In this document: positions 44,352 to 54,234 of the stretch, piece after piece
Layout of the letters: each line of letters starts with the position of its first letter
Numbering within the stretch: position 1 is the first letter of the stretch
Origin: Azospirillum sp. B21
GTDB lineage: Bacteria > Pseudomonadota > Alphaproteobacteria > Azospirillales > Azospirillaceae
Assembly: GCF_008364825.1 (NCBI RefSeq)
Contig: NZ_VTTO01000001.1
Location: 812,837 to 876,836 of the forward strand
Reading direction: 5' to 3'
DNA: 64,000 nucleotides
The notes under the pieces: generated by a model
Database searches by the model: none
What the model was told of the DNA's origin: nothing
What the model saw: only the letters and a program-made list of their open reading frames with translations
Position numbers and translations under genes: made by a program

Positions 44352-47300
44352 TCAGGCCGGAGGCGTGGTCGTGTTGGGTGGGGCCAGACGGCCCGCCGGT
44401 TCCTCGACCAGGGCCTTGAAATGGCCATGGGCGCGGGCGGCGACGGCACGGATTCTGTGGTCCAGTTCGGGGAAGTCAACAGCGCCAGGCTCACGCTCGT
44501 CAGGAAAGGCGGCGCGGACCAGCCCGGCCAGCAGGCTGGGCGACACCTGGTTGGGGTCCAGCACCCCCGCGGTGGTCAGCCGCAGGAAGCCCTGCACCCG
44601 CCGCCAGACCCGCAGCGTCGCTTCCAGATCCGCCGCCACCTCCGCATCCAGGGCACCGGTGCGGGCGGCGCATTGCAGCGCCTTGGCGGTGCCGATGTGC
44701 AGGATGTCCGGCCGCTCGTGGGCGAAGCGCAGTTGCAGGTACTGGGCAATGAACTCGATGTCGATCAGGCCGCCGCGGGCGTATTTGACGTTCCAGACGT
44801 TGGTCGTCCCGAACTCCTTCTCGATTCGCCGCCGCATGTCGGCGACGTCCCACAGCAGCCGGTCGGCATCGCGCGGCGCCGTCAGCACCGAACGGATGGC
44901 GGTGCAAACCCGGTCGGCCAAGGCAGGGTCGCCGCCGATCACCCGGGCGCGGGTCAGCGCCATGTGTTCCCAGGTCCAGGCGTCGGTGGTCTGGTATTTC
45001 AGAAAGGCGTCCAGCGAGGTCGCGAGCGGCCCGGCATTGCCGGACGGGCGCAGCCGCATGTCCACCTCGTAGAGCCGCCCGTCGCCCATCGGGGCGGTGA
45101 TGGCGTTGGTCAGGCGCTGGGTCAGCTTGATGTAATACTCGTTGGGCGACAGAGGCTTGGCGCCGTCGGAGAGGCGCGGTCCCCCGCCGCCCCCTTGGCC
45201 GGGCGCCACGTCGTAGATGACGATCAGGTCGATGTCCGACGTGATCGTCAGCTGCCGGCTGCCCAGCTTGCCCATCGCCACCACCACCCAGGTGCCGCCG
45301 GGAATCCGGCCATGGCGCTGGGCGAACTCCTCCTCCACCCGGCGGGCGAGGTCGGGAACGACGATGTCCGCAAGGTCGGCCAGGAAGGCGCCGCAGCGGT
45401 CGCCGTCGGTGATGCCGCGCAGGATGTGGACCCCGGCGCGGAAACGCTGGTCGTTGGTCCAGCGCCGCGACAGGGTCAGCGCATCCTCGAAATCGCGGGC
45501 CACCGCCATGACGCGGGCATGGTCGTCGGCCAGCCCGTCCTCCTTGCCCGGCAGCTCATCGAAGAAGTCCGGCGACAGCACGGCGTCGAGCAGCGACGGG
45601 TTGCGCGACAGGGTCTGCGCCATCTGCGGCGCGATGCCCATGATCTCCGCCACCAGCTCCAGCAGCCAGGGATTGGCGACGAACAGCGAGAACAGCCCGA
45701 CGCCCGCCGGCAGCTTGCCGAGGAAATCGTCGAAGTTCATCAGAGCCGAATCGGGGGCCGGGGTCTTGGCCAGCGCGCTCAGCAGGGCCGGCGTCAGTTC
45801 CGTCAGCAGCTCCCGTGCCCGACCGGAGCGGGTGGCGCGGTAGCGGCCGCGGTGCCAGGCCGACACCACGTTGATGACGCGGGCGGCGTCGGCGAAGCCC
45901 ATGCCGCTCAGCGTCTCCACCGTGCCCGGATCGGGATCGGTTCCGGTGAAGACGAGGTTGCCGGGGCCGGAGAGCGACGGCGCCTCCTCGAACAACTCGG
46001 CATAGCGGTCCTCGACCTGCCCCAGCGTCGCCAGCAGCTCCGCCCGGAAGGCGTCCGGGTCGTCATAGCCGAGGAATGTCGCCAGATGCGCGACGCCGGC
46101 ATCGTCGGCGGGAATACGGTGGGTCTGCTGGTCGTCGATCATCTGGATGCGATGTTCGACACGGCGCAGAAAATGATAGGCCCCCGCAAGATCCTCCACC
46201 GTCTGGGGCGGCACGCGCCCGACGTCGCGCAGCGCCTCGTTCGCCATCAGCGTGGGCGCGATGCGCACGCGCGGGTCGCGGCCGCCGAAGATCAGCTGCT
46301 GGGTCTGGGCGAAGAACTCGATCTCGCGGATGCCGCCGCGGCCGACCTTGATGTCGTGGCCGTTGACCGTCACTTCGCGGTGGCCCTTGTGGGCGTTGAT
46401 CTGGCGCTTGATCGAATGGATGTCCTGGATGGCGGCGAAATCCAGGTTGCGGCGCCAGATGAAGGGCTCCAGGAAGCGGATGAAGGACGCCCCCGCCTCC
46501 GGGTCGCCGGCAATGGGCCGGGCCTTGATCATCGCCGCGCGTTCCCAGTTCTGGCCGACGCTGCCGTAATAAATTTCGGCCGCCGAAACGGAAACCGCCA
46601 GCGGCGTGGCGCCGGGGTCCGGCCTAAGCCGAAGGTCGGTGCGGAAGACGTAGCCGTCCTTGGTGCGTTCATCCATAATGCGGACAAGATCGCGTGCGAG
46701 CCTGATGAAAGTTCGCGCGAGGTTGTCCGGCTGGGGCGTCTGCACAACAGCGTCGTCGTACAGGACGATCAGGTCGATGTCGCTGGAATAGTTGAGTTCG
46801 CGCCCGCCAAGTTTGCCCATGCCCAACACGATCAGACCTGAGCCGATCCACGGTCGCTGCGGATCCGGCAGCGTCAGCGTCCCCGCTTCCGCGGCGCGGC
46901 GCAGCAGGAAATTCGCGGCCAGTTGGACCCCCGTCTCCGCCAGCTCCGACAGGGCGCCGGTGACGCGGAACAGCGGCCACACGCCGGCGATGTCGGCCAG
47001 CGCGATCAGCAGCGCCGCCCGCCGCTTCGCCACCCGCAATCCGGCCATCAGCCGGTCCATCGACTTTTCCCCGTCATGCTCGGCATGGAGCGCGGCGATC
47101 AGCCCGGCGAAGCCGGCGTCGAACCCGTCCTCCATCACCCGCCGGACGAAGGGCAGTTCCCGCGTCAGGATATGGCCGAGATACGGGCTGTTGCCGCACA
47201 CCGCATCGACCAGCGCACGGCCGGGCTCCGAATCGGCGAAGGCCTCCGCCCAGGCCCGCGTCTCCGGCTCCGCCGTGGCGGCCTGCTGGCGCCAGCGCTC

Positions 47301-47372
47301 CATCCCCAGCGCCGCCTGCGCGGCGTCGAAGGGCTTCGGCAAGGGGGCGGGGAACGGGACGGGGCTGGACAT
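44352..47372 (-). CDS. glnE: Bifunctional glutamine synthetase adenylyltransferase
   Basis: GlnE adds and removes AMP on glutamine synthetase in response to PII and glutamine. The 1006-residue protein has both nucleotidyltransferase domains in order: the N-terminal removing domain with GKLGGRELNYSSDIDLIVLYDD near 190 and the C-terminal adding domain with GKLGSRQLTITSDIDLIVIYD near 705. Both keep the metal-binding DxD. It is full length and heads a likely operon with bcp. Confidence 0.96.
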   Translation of the reverse strand: MSSPVPFPAPLPKPFDAAQAALGMERWRQQAATAEPETRAWAEAFADSEPGRALVDAVCGNSPYLGHILTRELPFVRRVMEDGFDAGFAGLIAALHAEHDGEKSMDRLMAGLRVAKRRAALLIALADIAGVWPLFRVTGALSELAETGVQLAANFLLRRAAEAGTLTLPDPQRPWIGSGLIVLGMGKLGGRELNYSSDIDLIVLYDDAVVQTPQPDNLARTFIRLARDLVRIMDERTKDGYVFRTDLRLRPDPGATPLAVSVSAAEIYYGSVGQNWERAAMIKARPIAGDPEAGASFIRFLEPFIWRRNLDFAAIQDIHSIKRQINAHKGHREVTVNGHDIKVGRGGIREIEFFAQTQQLIFGGRDPRVRIAPTLMANEALRDVGRVPPQTVEDLAGAYHFLRRVEHRIQMIDDQQTHRIPADDAGVAHLATFLGYDDPDAFRAELLATLGQVEDRYAELFEEAPSLSGPGNLVFTGTDPDPGTVETLSGMGFADAARVINVVSAWHRGRYRATRSGRARELLTELTPALLSALAKTPAPDSALMNFDDFLGKLPAGVGLFSLFVANPWLLELVAEIMGIAPQMAQTLSRNPSLLDAVLSPDFFDELPGKEDGLADDHARVMAVARDFEDALTLSRRWTNDQRFRAGVHILRGITDGDRCGAFLADLADIVVPDLARRVEEEFAQRHGRIPGGTWVVVAMGKLGSRQLTITSDIDLIVIYDVAPGQGGGGGPRLSDGAKPLSPNEYYIKLTQRLTNAITAPMGDGRLYEVDMRLRPSGNAGPLATSLDAFLKYQTTDAWTWEHMALTRARVIGGDPALADRVCTAIRSVLTAPRDADRLLWDVADMRRRIEKEFGTTNVWNVKYARGGLIDIEFIAQYLQLRFAHERPDILHIGTAKALQCAARTGALDAEVAADLEATLRVWRRVQGFLRLTTAGVLDPNQVSPSLLAGLVRAAFPDEREPGAVDFPELDHRIRAVAARAHGHFKALVEEPAGRLAPPNTTTPPA

Positions 47373-47492
47373 GGCGACGGTCTTTCCTGCTCAAAACATG
47401 TGCAGAAAGCTGCACGCGTCGGGAGAGAACGTCAATCGGGCCGATTCGCGCGCCCTCTCCTCCCTCCCCCTCTCCTCCCGTCATGGTGCCCG

Positions 47493-50400
47493 ATGATCCG
47501 GCGCACCGCGAAGATTCTCGGCCTGACGCTGACCGGGATCGGGGCCGTGGCGCTGGCGGCGGGCGGGCTGTTCGCCTGGCGGCTGTCACAGGGGCCGATC
47601 GCGCTCGACCCGCTGATCCCCTATGTCGAGGAGGCGCTGGGCGACCGGGACGGCCGGTTCCGCATCGATGTCGGCGAACTGGTGCTGTCGCTGGAGGATG
47701 AGGACACGCTGGAAAGCGGCGGCGGGCGGCGTCTCGACTTGCGTGCCCGGCGGGTGCAGGCGCTGAACGCCGACGGAGCGGAGCTGGCCGCGGTACCGGA
47801 AATGGGCATCGGCTTCTCCGTCGCGGCGCTGCTGCGCGGCACGCTGTCGCCGACGCGCCTCGATCTGGTCCGGCCGCGCCTCAGCGTGCTGCGGCGGGCG
47901 GACGGCAGCCTCGCCTTCGATGTGCGCTCCGACACGGACTCGGTACAGAAGCGGGAAAGCGACGGCCCCGACCTGCTGGAGGAGGCGCTGGACAGCCTGC
48001 GCCGCCCGCCCGACATCGACCGGCCGCTGGGGCTGCTGCGCCGTCTGTCGGTGGTGGGTGCCGATCTGCGGATCGAGAACCGCATGCTCGATCTCTCCTG
48101 GCACGCGACCCGGGCCGACATGATCCTGACCCGCGATGCCGAGGGTGCCCAGGGCCGCGCCCGCCTGACCCTCGATCTCGGTACGCAGAACCAGGGAGAT
48201 GCGAACCGGCGCCCGGTGACCGTCGCCGCCTCCGGCCATTTCAACATCGCCGACTCCACCACCGACCTGACTCTGTCCGTCGATGGCCTGGAGCCGGCGG
48301 CGCTGGCGGAGGTCGGGCCGGCGCTGGCCCCGCTGGCCGCGGTGAAGCTGCCGCTGTCGGGCACGGTCACGGCGAAGCTCGATCCCCGGTTCGAGCCGTC
48401 GGCGCTCGACCTGAACCTGCGCGGCGGCGCCGGCACCGTCGCCCTGCCCGCCCTGCGGCCGGAACCGCTCGCCGTGCAGAACTTGGCCTTGCGCGGCAGC
48501 CTGGACGTTCCGGGACGACGGCTGCGCGTTGAGGATCTGTCGCTGATGGCGGCGTCTGCGGACCGCGGCGGACCGCTGACGCTGAACGGCCGGGGCGCGC
48601 TGACGGAGAACGACCGGGGCCGCGACCTCCAGGCATCGCTGTCGCTGACCGCCGACGGCCGGACCGCCGGGTTGGAGTTGTCGGGACAGCAGGGACCCGC
48701 CAAGGACGGGCGCGCCGCGGCGCGCCTGACCGGCGTCACTCCCACGGCGCTCGCCGGCATAGCCCCGATGCTGGAGCCGCTGAAGGCCGCCGCCCTGCCG
48801 CTGTCCGGCACCGTGGAGATCGCCTTCGATCCGTCCCTGCAGCCGACCTCCGGCAAGGCCGACCTCACCGCCGGCCAAGGGCATCTGCACCGTCCGGACC
48901 TGTTCGAAGGGCCGCTGCCCATCGAGTCGGCCCGGCTGCGCCTGCATGGCGACCGCGACCGCATCGAGTTGGACGGCCTGACGGCGGTGCTGGGCGAAGC
49001 CGGCGGGCCGCAGCCGCGGGTGGAGGCCAGCGGCACCGCCCTGCGCCAGGGTGACCGCGTGGCGGTGGAGGCGCAGGCGAGCGCGCGCGGCATGGCGCTG
49101 GACGAGTTGCGCCGCTACTGGCCGAAGATCGCCGGCCCCAACGCGCGGCAATGGGTGACCACCAACCTGTCCCACGGCACGGTGACCGAGGCGCGCGCCG
49201 AGGTGGCGCTGTCGCTGCCGCTTGATCGGCCGACCGAGCCGGAGATGACGCGTTTCCTGGCGACCATGGCCGGCGAGGACATCAGCGTCCGCTATTTCCA
49301 CGACCTGACGCCGGTGACCGGCGCCGGGGTGGAGGCGACCACCGACGGCAAGACCTTCACTGTCAACACCAAGGGCGGACGCATCGCCGATCCGAAATCG
49401 GGCGACATCGAGGTCGGTGACGGCAAGGTGGTGATCGGCGGGCTGGAGACCGGCCATGAGACGATGGACATCCGCATCCCGGTCCAGGGACCGGTGCGCT
49501 CCATCCTGACCCTGCTCGACATGCCGCCGCTGGGCTATCCCACCAAGCTGGAGATGGACCCGAAACGCACCCAGGGCACGGCGGAAGCACAGCTTCACTT
49601 CGCCTTCCCGCTGCTGGTCGACCTGAAGGTGGAGCAGTTGGACCTGGAAGTGGCCGGCAAGCTGCACAAGGTGGCGGTAGAGAAGGTGGCGGCCGGGATG
49701 AACGCCACCGAGGGCGAACTGTCGCTGGCGCTCGACCTCAAGGCCATGCAGATCAAGGGCGCCACCAAACTGGACGGCATCCCCGTCACCGTGGACTGGA
49801 ACGAGTCGTTCGACAGCGCGGCCAAGGGCCCGCGCACCCGCATCGCGGTGAAGGGCGACGCCACCGCCGACGACCTGCGCGCCCACGGCATCGACCTGGA
49901 AGACCGGGTGCAGGGCCCCTTCGGCGCCGACATCCTGTTCACGGTGGACCGCCGCCACAAGCTGGCGCTGACGGCGAACCTGAACCTGGAGAAGACCCGG
50001 CTGTCCATCGAGGAACTGGCCTGGGCCAAGCCACCCGGAAAGCCCGGCACCGGCAAGCTGACGCTGGAGTTCGACAAGGACCGCCCGACCCGCATCAGCA
50101 ACCTGACCGTCGATGCCGGCGGGCTGAAGGCCGTCACCAACCTGGAGCTGGCCGACGGCGGCAAGCGGGTGGCACGGGTCCTGACCCCCAGCTTCAAGCT
50201 GGGCCAGACCGACCTGCGCGCCGACCTGACCGTTCTGCCCCCGGCGAAGCCCGGCGGTCCGGCCGGCGGCTATGCCGGCACCATCACCGGCGGCAGCCTG
50301 GACGCCCGCGGCCTGACCGGCAAGACGCCGTCCGGCGAGGGTGCCGTCACCCCCGACCCGCAAAAGGCCCGGAGCGGCGACGGTCGCAAGACGCCGCTGG

Positions 50401-51209
50401 ACGTCGCCATCAAGTTCGATTCGGTGGTGTTCGGCGAGGGGCGGCGGCTGCGGCAGGTCGCCGGAACCATGCGGCGCGACACCTCGGCCTGGACCCTGCT
50501 GGACCTCACCGGGCGCAGCGAGGGCGGCGGCGTGTCGATGAAATGGCGGCCGGGGGCGCAGGGCGTCTACGATCTCGCCATCACCGCCGACGATCTGGGG
50601 TCCGCCCTGCAGGCGATGGACCTGAACGACCGCATGCGCGGCGGCCGGCTGACCCTGACCGGCAGGTCGGTGGAACCGCGGGCCGACGCCGCCATCGTCG
50701 GCAAGGCTGAAATCCGCGATTACACGTTGATCGACGTTCCGGCCCTGGCGCGCATCCTCAACGCCATCTCACCGTCGGGATTCGCCGAACTGCTGGGCGG
50801 CGGCAAGGGCATCAATTTCGGCCGCATGTCGGCGGAGTTCCGCAAGGAGGGCCGCCTGCTGACCCTGAAGGACCTGCGCACCTCGGGCTCGGCGCTCGGC
50901 CTGACGCTGGAGGGACAGGTCGATCTGGAGACGGAGACCGCCAACCTCCGCGGCACCATCGTTCCGGTCTATGGCCTGAACCGCCTGATCGGCCAGATCC
51001 CGCTGCTGGGCGACGTGCTGAGCGGCGGCGAGGGGCAGGGCATCTTCTCCGCCACCTGGCATGTCCAGGGACCGCTGTCCGACCCCGACGTGTCGGTCAA
51101 CCCGCTGGCTGTGCTGGCCCCCGGTTTCCTGCGCAACCTGTTCTTCCTGGGCGGCGACGGCACACCGATGCCCGACACCCGGCCGCCGCCGGAGGCGCAT
51201 ACGCGGTGA
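47493..51209 (+). CDS. Very large AsmA-like (YhdP/TamB-type) envelope protein
   Basis: The 1238-residue protein has one N-terminal membrane helix (about 7-30: ILGLTLTGIGAVALAAGGLFAWRL), then about 1150 residues of repetitive beta-strand sequence typical of AsmA-like bridges, ending with an AsmA C-terminal region (LLTLKDLRTSGSALGLTLEGQVDLETE ... GLNRLIGQIPLLGDVLSGGEGQGIFSATWHV). Such proteins span the periplasm and are thought to carry phospholipids to the outer membrane. It is divergent from glnE. ATG 47493 begins the true N-terminus; the frame is open for 570 bases upstream only by chance. Confidence 0.85.
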   Translation: MIRRTAKILGLTLTGIGAVALAAGGLFAWRLSQGPIALDPLIPYVEEALGDRDGRFRIDVGELVLSLEDEDTLESGGGRRLDLRARRVQALNADGAELAAVPEMGIGFSVAALLRGTLSPTRLDLVRPRLSVLRRADGSLAFDVRSDTDSVQKRESDGPDLLEEALDSLRRPPDIDRPLGLLRRLSVVGADLRIENRMLDLSWHATRADMILTRDAEGAQGRARLTLDLGTQNQGDANRRPVTVAASGHFNIADSTTDLTLSVDGLEPAALAEVGPALAPLAAVKLPLSGTVTAKLDPRFEPSALDLNLRGGAGTVALPALRPEPLAVQNLALRGSLDVPGRRLRVEDLSLMAASADRGGPLTLNGRGALTENDRGRDLQASLSLTADGRTAGLELSGQQGPAKDGRAAARLTGVTPTALAGIAPMLEPLKAAALPLSGTVEIAFDPSLQPTSGKADLTAGQGHLHRPDLFEGPLPIESARLRLHGDRDRIELDGLTAVLGEAGGPQPRVEASGTALRQGDRVAVEAQASARGMALDELRRYWPKIAGPNARQWVTTNLSHGTVTEARAEVALSLPLDRPTEPEMTRFLATMAGEDISVRYFHDLTPVTGAGVEATTDGKTFTVNTKGGRIADPKSGDIEVGDGKVVIGGLETGHETMDIRIPVQGPVRSILTLLDMPPLGYPTKLEMDPKRTQGTAEAQLHFAFPLLVDLKVEQLDLEVAGKLHKVAVEKVAAGMNATEGELSLALDLKAMQIKGATKLDGIPVTVDWNESFDSAAKGPRTRIAVKGDATADDLRAHGIDLEDRVQGPFGADILFTVDRRHKLALTANLNLEKTRLSIEELAWAKPPGKPGTGKLTLEFDKDRPTRISNLTVDAGGLKAVTNLELADGGKRVARVLTPSFKLGQTDLRADLTVLPPAKPGGPAGGYAGTITGGSLDARGLTGKTPSGEGAVTPDPQKARSGDGRKTPLDVAIKFDSVVFGEGRRLRQVAGTMRRDTSAWTLLDLTGRSEGGGVSMKWRPGAQGVYDLAITADDLGSALQAMDLNDRMRGGRLTLTGRSVEPRADAAIVGKAEIRDYTLIDVPALARILNAISPSGFAELLGGGKGINFGRMSAEFRKEGRLLTLKDLRTSGSALGLTLEGQVDLETETANLRGTIVPVYGLNRLIGQIPLLGDVLSGGEGQGIFSATWHVQGPLSDPDVSVNPLAVLAPGFLRNLFFLGGDGTPMPDTRPPPEAHTR

Positions 51210-51227
51210 GGCGTCGGCCCTGTTGTG

Positions 51228-51407
51228 GCGTTAGACCCCCACCTAGCCTCCCCCGCTCTCAGCGGACCTCCGGTCCGCCTGCCGCGTCAGCACAAAGCAG
51301 AGCTTTGTGCGAGAGCTGGGCGGGGGAGGGACTGCCGCTGAACGCCGACAAAGCTCCTGTTTCCCTCCCCCGCCCAGCGGGGGAGGGTTAGGGTAGGGGG
51401 CTAACGC
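51228..51407. repeat. Dispersed double-palindrome repeat, copy R2, with a nested insert
   Basis: The outer arms GCGTTAGACCCCCACCTAGC and GGGTAGGGGGCTAACGC are inverted copies. The left inner palindrome CCCCCGCT-GGGCGGGGG is interrupted after GCT by 60 bases. The spacer ACTGCCGCTGAACGCCGACA matches the other copies. It fills the gap between the converging AsmA-like and tyrS genes. Confidence 0.85.
51258..51317. repeat. 60-bp two-hairpin insert inside repeat R2
   Basis: The insert has terminal inverted bases (GCTCTC at 51255-51260 with GAGAGC at 51311-51316), a first hairpin GCGGACC-TCC-GGTCCGC (51262-51278) and a second GCACAAAGC-AGA-GCTTTGTGC (51290-51310). GCT is present on both sides of it (51255-51257 and 51315-51317), as if three bases had been duplicated on insertion. 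The other five repeats lack it. Confidence 0.75.
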
Positions 51408-51426
51408 GGCAAACCGCCGACGCTCC

Positions 51427-52695
51427 TCACCCCACCTTCACCAGCGCATGCCGCTTCTTGCCGGCGCTGAGCTTCACCACGCCGTCGGCGTTCAGGTCCG
51501 CGGCGGTCGCCTTCGCCGTCTCGTCGGCAATCGGCCCGTCGTTCAGCTTGGCGCCGCCGCCCTTGATCAGCCGGCGGGCCTCGCCCTTCGACGCGGCCAG
51601 ACCGGCCGACACAAGCAGGTCCACCACCGGCATCCCGGCTTCCAGATCGGCGCGGGCGACCTCGACGCTGGGCAACCCCTCGGCCGCGGCCCCTTCCTCG
51701 AAGGCGCGGCGGGCGGTCTCGGCGGCCTCCAGCGCGGCATCCTCGCCATGGGCGAGCTTCGTCACCTCATTGGCGAGGATCTTCTTGGCCTCGTTAATCT
51801 CGGCGCCCTGCAGGTTTTCCAGACGGGCGACCTCGTCCAGCGGCAGTTCGGTGTAGAGGCGCAGGAAGCGGCCGACATCGGCATCCTCGGTGTTGCGCCA
51901 GTACTGCCAGAAATCGTAGCTGCTGAGCTTGTCGGCGGTCAGCCACACCGCACCGGCGGCGGTCTTGCCCATCTTGGCGCCGGAGGACGTGGTCAGCAGC
52001 GGCGTGGTCAGGCCGAACAGCTCCGCCCCGTCGGTGCGGCGGCCGAGCTCGACGCCGTTGACGATGTTGCCCCACTGGTCCGACCCGCCCATCTGCAAGC
52101 TGCAGCCGTAGCGGCGCTTCAGCTCCACGAAGTCGTAGGCCTGGAGAATCATGTAGTTGAATTCAAGGAAGGTCAGCGGCTGTTCGCGGTCCAGCCGCAG
52201 CTTGACCGATTCGAAGGACAGCATGCGGTTGATGGTGAAATGCCGGCCGATGTCGCGCAGCAGCGGGATGTATTTCAGCTCGTCCAGCCAGTCGGCGTTG
52301 TTCGCCATCACCGCATCGGTCGGCCCGTCCCCGAAGGTCAGGTAGCGGCCGAAGATGCGCTTGATGCCCGCCATGTTGCCGGCGATGACCTCGTCGGTCA
52401 GCAGCTGGCGCGCCTCGTCCTTGCCGGACGGATCGCCAATCTTGGTGGTGCCGCCGCCCATCAGGACGATCGGCTTGTGGCCGGTCTTCTGCAGCCAGCG
52501 CAGCATCATGATCGGCAACAGGCTGCCGACATGCAAGGAGTCCGCGGTGCAGTCGAAGCCGATATAGGCGACGATCGGCCCCTTCTGCGCCCGCTCGTCC
52601 AGCGTGGCGAGATCGGTGCACTGATGGATGAATCCGCGCTCCTGCAGGGTGCGCAGAAACTCCGAGGCGGGGGCCGAGGAGGAGGTCGTCGTCAT
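51427..52695 (-). CDS. tyrS: Tyrosyl-tRNA synthetase
   Basis: The 422-residue enzyme charges tRNA-Tyr. It has the HIGH-type motif HVGS at 55-58, the KMSKS-type motif KMGKT at 241-245, the tyrosine-binding block [15 protein letters not shown], and a C-terminal S4 RNA-binding domain (about 355-420). This is the TyrRS-S type usual in proteobacteria with KMGKT. Confidence 0.96.
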   Translation of the reverse strand: MTTTSSSAPASEFLRTLQERGFIHQCTDLATLDERAQKGPIVAYIGFDCTADSLHVGSLLPIMMLRWLQKTGHKPIVLMGGGTTKIGDPSGKDEARQLLTDEVIAGNMAGIKRIFGRYLTFGDGPTDAVMANNADWLDELKYIPLLRDIGRHFTINRMLSFESVKLRLDREQPLTFLEFNYMILQAYDFVELKRRYGCSLQMGGSDQWGNIVNGVELGRRTDGAELFGLTTPLLTTSSGAKMGKTAAGAVWLTADKLSSYDFWQYWRNTEDADVGRFLRLYTELPLDEVARLENLQGAEINEAKKILANEVTKLAHGEDAALEAAETARRAFEEGAAAEGLPSVEVARADLEAGMPVVDLLVSAGLAASKGEARRLIKGGGAKLNDGPIADETAKATAADLNADGVVKLSAGKKRHALVKVG

Positions 52696-53093
52696 GGCCG
52701 CAATCCGGCTGTCGTTGGAAAGAAGGGCGAAGCAGGGTCGGAGAAATCCCGCGGTCTGTTAGCACGGAACGGCCCCTGCCTCAATGCGGCGGCCCGATGG
52801 CAATGGGGGAACCGGCAAGCGGGCCGGCCTGCTCCCCCGCTCAAGCATCGCTGCGCCGCTGCAAGTCAAAAACCGCAATCCAAGGCGGGGAATTCAGCGA
52901 AATCCTCTCCAATCGCAATTGACATTGATTCGCAAAATAGGGAACCGGCCCTGACTGTATTTTGGGCATCCGGAATCCGCGCCAATTGATAGTGACTATC
53001 AACTACATCTCTATTCCAAAGGGATATTTTTATTGTGCGAGTCCTTCGGTTGTGCCAAGGTGCGACAAATCGTCTATTTCGGAGAATCCCACC
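52696..53093. other. 398-base gene-free region between tyrS and the bacterioferritin genes
   Basis: Divergent promoters are expected here. The right half (from about 52880) is markedly AT-richer than its surroundings. It has TTGACA at 52919-52924 without a good partner, and the palindrome at 52986-53002. I see no small gene in it; the in-frame extension of the first bacterioferritin gene to 52962 has no ribosome-binding site. Confidence 0.55.
52986..53002 (+). promoter_or_regulatory. Fur-box-like operator upstream of the bacterioferritin genes
   Basis: TTGATAG-TGA-CTATCAA is a perfect 7-3-7 inverted repeat. Its core TGATAGTGACTATCA matches 13 of 15 positions of the Fur 7-1-7 consensus TGATAATNATTATCA. 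TTGATA could also serve as a -35 with TCTATT 18 bases downstream as a weak -10, so a bound Fur-family protein would block transcription. It lies 92 bases before the first start codon. Confidence 0.55.
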
Positions 53094-53576
53094 ATGCAAG
53101 GCGATCAAGGGGTCCTGGACCGTTTGAACAAGCTGCTCACCGGCGAATTGAGCGCGGCCGACCAGTATCTGTCCCATGCGCGCACCATGGAGGACATGGG
53201 CCTCAAGGCGCTGAGCGAGCGCATCTCGCACGAGCGGGTGGAGGAGTTGGAGCATGCCGACAAGCTGATCCGCCGCATCCTGTTCCTGGAAGGCACGCCC
53301 GACGTCGCCAGCCGCGACCCGATTCACATCGGCAAGACCGTTCCGGAGATGATGCGGAACGACCTGAACCTGGAATATGAGGTGGTGGCCGCCCTGAAGG
53401 AGGCAATCGCCTATTGCGAGCAGGTGAAGGATTACGATACCCGCCGCATCCTGCTGGAACTGCTGGTCGACACCGAGGAAGACCATGCCCACTGGCTGGA
53501 ACAGCAGCTTCGCCTGATCGACATGCTCGGCCTGCAGAACTACCTGCAGTCGGCCATGGGCGGCTTCCCGAGCTGA
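53094..53576 (+). CDS. Bacterioferritin subunit with ferroxidase centre (haem Met replaced)
   Basis: The 160-residue four-helix protein stores iron in 24-mer shells. Ferroxidase ligands are present: Glu18 ([10 protein letters not shown]), Glu51 and His54 (EELEHAD), Glu94 (LNLEYE) and the EEDHAHW block (Glu128, His131). The haem-binding Met52 of standard bacterioferritin is Leu here. It would therefore oxidise iron but not hold haem by itself. ATG 53094 has GGAG upstream. It forms a pair with the next gene, 14 bases downstream. Confidence 0.92.
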   Translation: MQGDQGVLDRLNKLLTGELSAADQYLSHARTMEDMGLKALSERISHERVEELEHADKLIRRILFLEGTPDVASRDPIHIGKTVPEMMRNDLNLEYEVVAALKEAIAYCEQVKDYDTRRILLELLVDTEEDHAHWLEQQLRLIDMLGLQNYLQSAMGGFPS

Positions 53577-53590
53577 GAGGGGGACGGACC

Positions 53591-54070
53591 ATGAAGGGCA
53601 ACAGCGACGTCATCGCCCAGCTTCAGATCGTCCTCAAGGACCAGCTGACGCAGATCAACCAGTATTTCCTGCACGCCCGCATGCTGAAGAACTGGGGCGT
53701 CAAGGCGCTGGGCAAGTGGGAGTATCACGCCTCCATCGAGGTGATGAAGAGCGCGGACGAGATCATCGAACGCATCCTGTTCATCGAGGCGATCCCCAAC
53801 CTGCAGGACCTCGGCAAGCTGCACATCGGCGAGGATGTGCCGGAGATCCTGTCCAGCGACCTCGCCGCAGAGCGTGAGGCCCGTGACCGCATCGCCCACG
53901 CCATCGCCGTGTGCGAGGAGAAGGCCGACTACGTGTCGCGCGACGAGCTGTCCGAACTGCTGGAAGAGTCGGAAGAGCGTATCGACTATCTGGAAACCCA
54001 GTTGAGCCTGATCGACGACATCGGTCTGCCCAACTACATCCAGTCGGCGATGGGTGAGTTCAAGGAGTGA
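53591..54070 (+). CDS. Bacterioferritin subunit with haem methionine (ferroxidase ligands lost)
   Basis: The 159-residue protein is a bacterioferritin ([20 protein letters not shown]). It keeps the haem ligand Met52 (EVMKSAD), but the ferroxidase ligands are changed: Gln18 for Glu, Val51 for Glu, Ser54 for His, and Arg130 for His. It would bind haem between subunits but not oxidise iron. Together with the first subunit it fits the two-subunit bacterioferritins described in Magnetospirillum and Neisseria. The two genes form an operon. Confidence 0.92.
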   Translation: MKGNSDVIAQLQIVLKDQLTQINQYFLHARMLKNWGVKALGKWEYHASIEVMKSADEIIERILFIEAIPNLQDLGKLHIGEDVPEILSSDLAAEREARDRIAHAIAVCEEKADYVSRDELSELLEESEERIDYLETQLSLIDDIGLPNYIQSAMGEFKE

Positions 54071-54099
54071 GGTTTTTTGGAGGGGCGTCGGCTTCGAAT

Positions 54100-54221
54100 G
54101 CCCCCTCCCTAACCCTCCCCCTCTTCGAGGGAGAGGGACTGCCGCCGCTTTGGCACATTCGTAACGCCGACAAGCGTCCTACCCCCTCTCCCTCGAAGAG
54201 GGGGAGGGACGGGGAGGGGGC
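54100..54221. repeat. Dispersed double-palindrome repeat, copy R3 (variant core)
   Basis: The arms begin GCCCCCTCCCTAACCCTCCC and end GAGGGACGGGGAGGGGGC and are inverted copies. The small inner palindrome has CTTCGAG where the other copies have GCTGGGC. The spacer starts ACTGCCGCCG and includes AACGCCGACAAGCG, as in other copies. It lies between the converging bacterioferritin and ParA genes. Confidence 0.8.
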
Positions 54222-54234
54222 AAAAGTCGCCCCC

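Noticed and set aside
46923..47492. A 190-codon N-terminal extension of the AsmA-like protein
   Set aside because: It is antisense to glnE, and the true protein begins with a membrane helix at ATG 47493.
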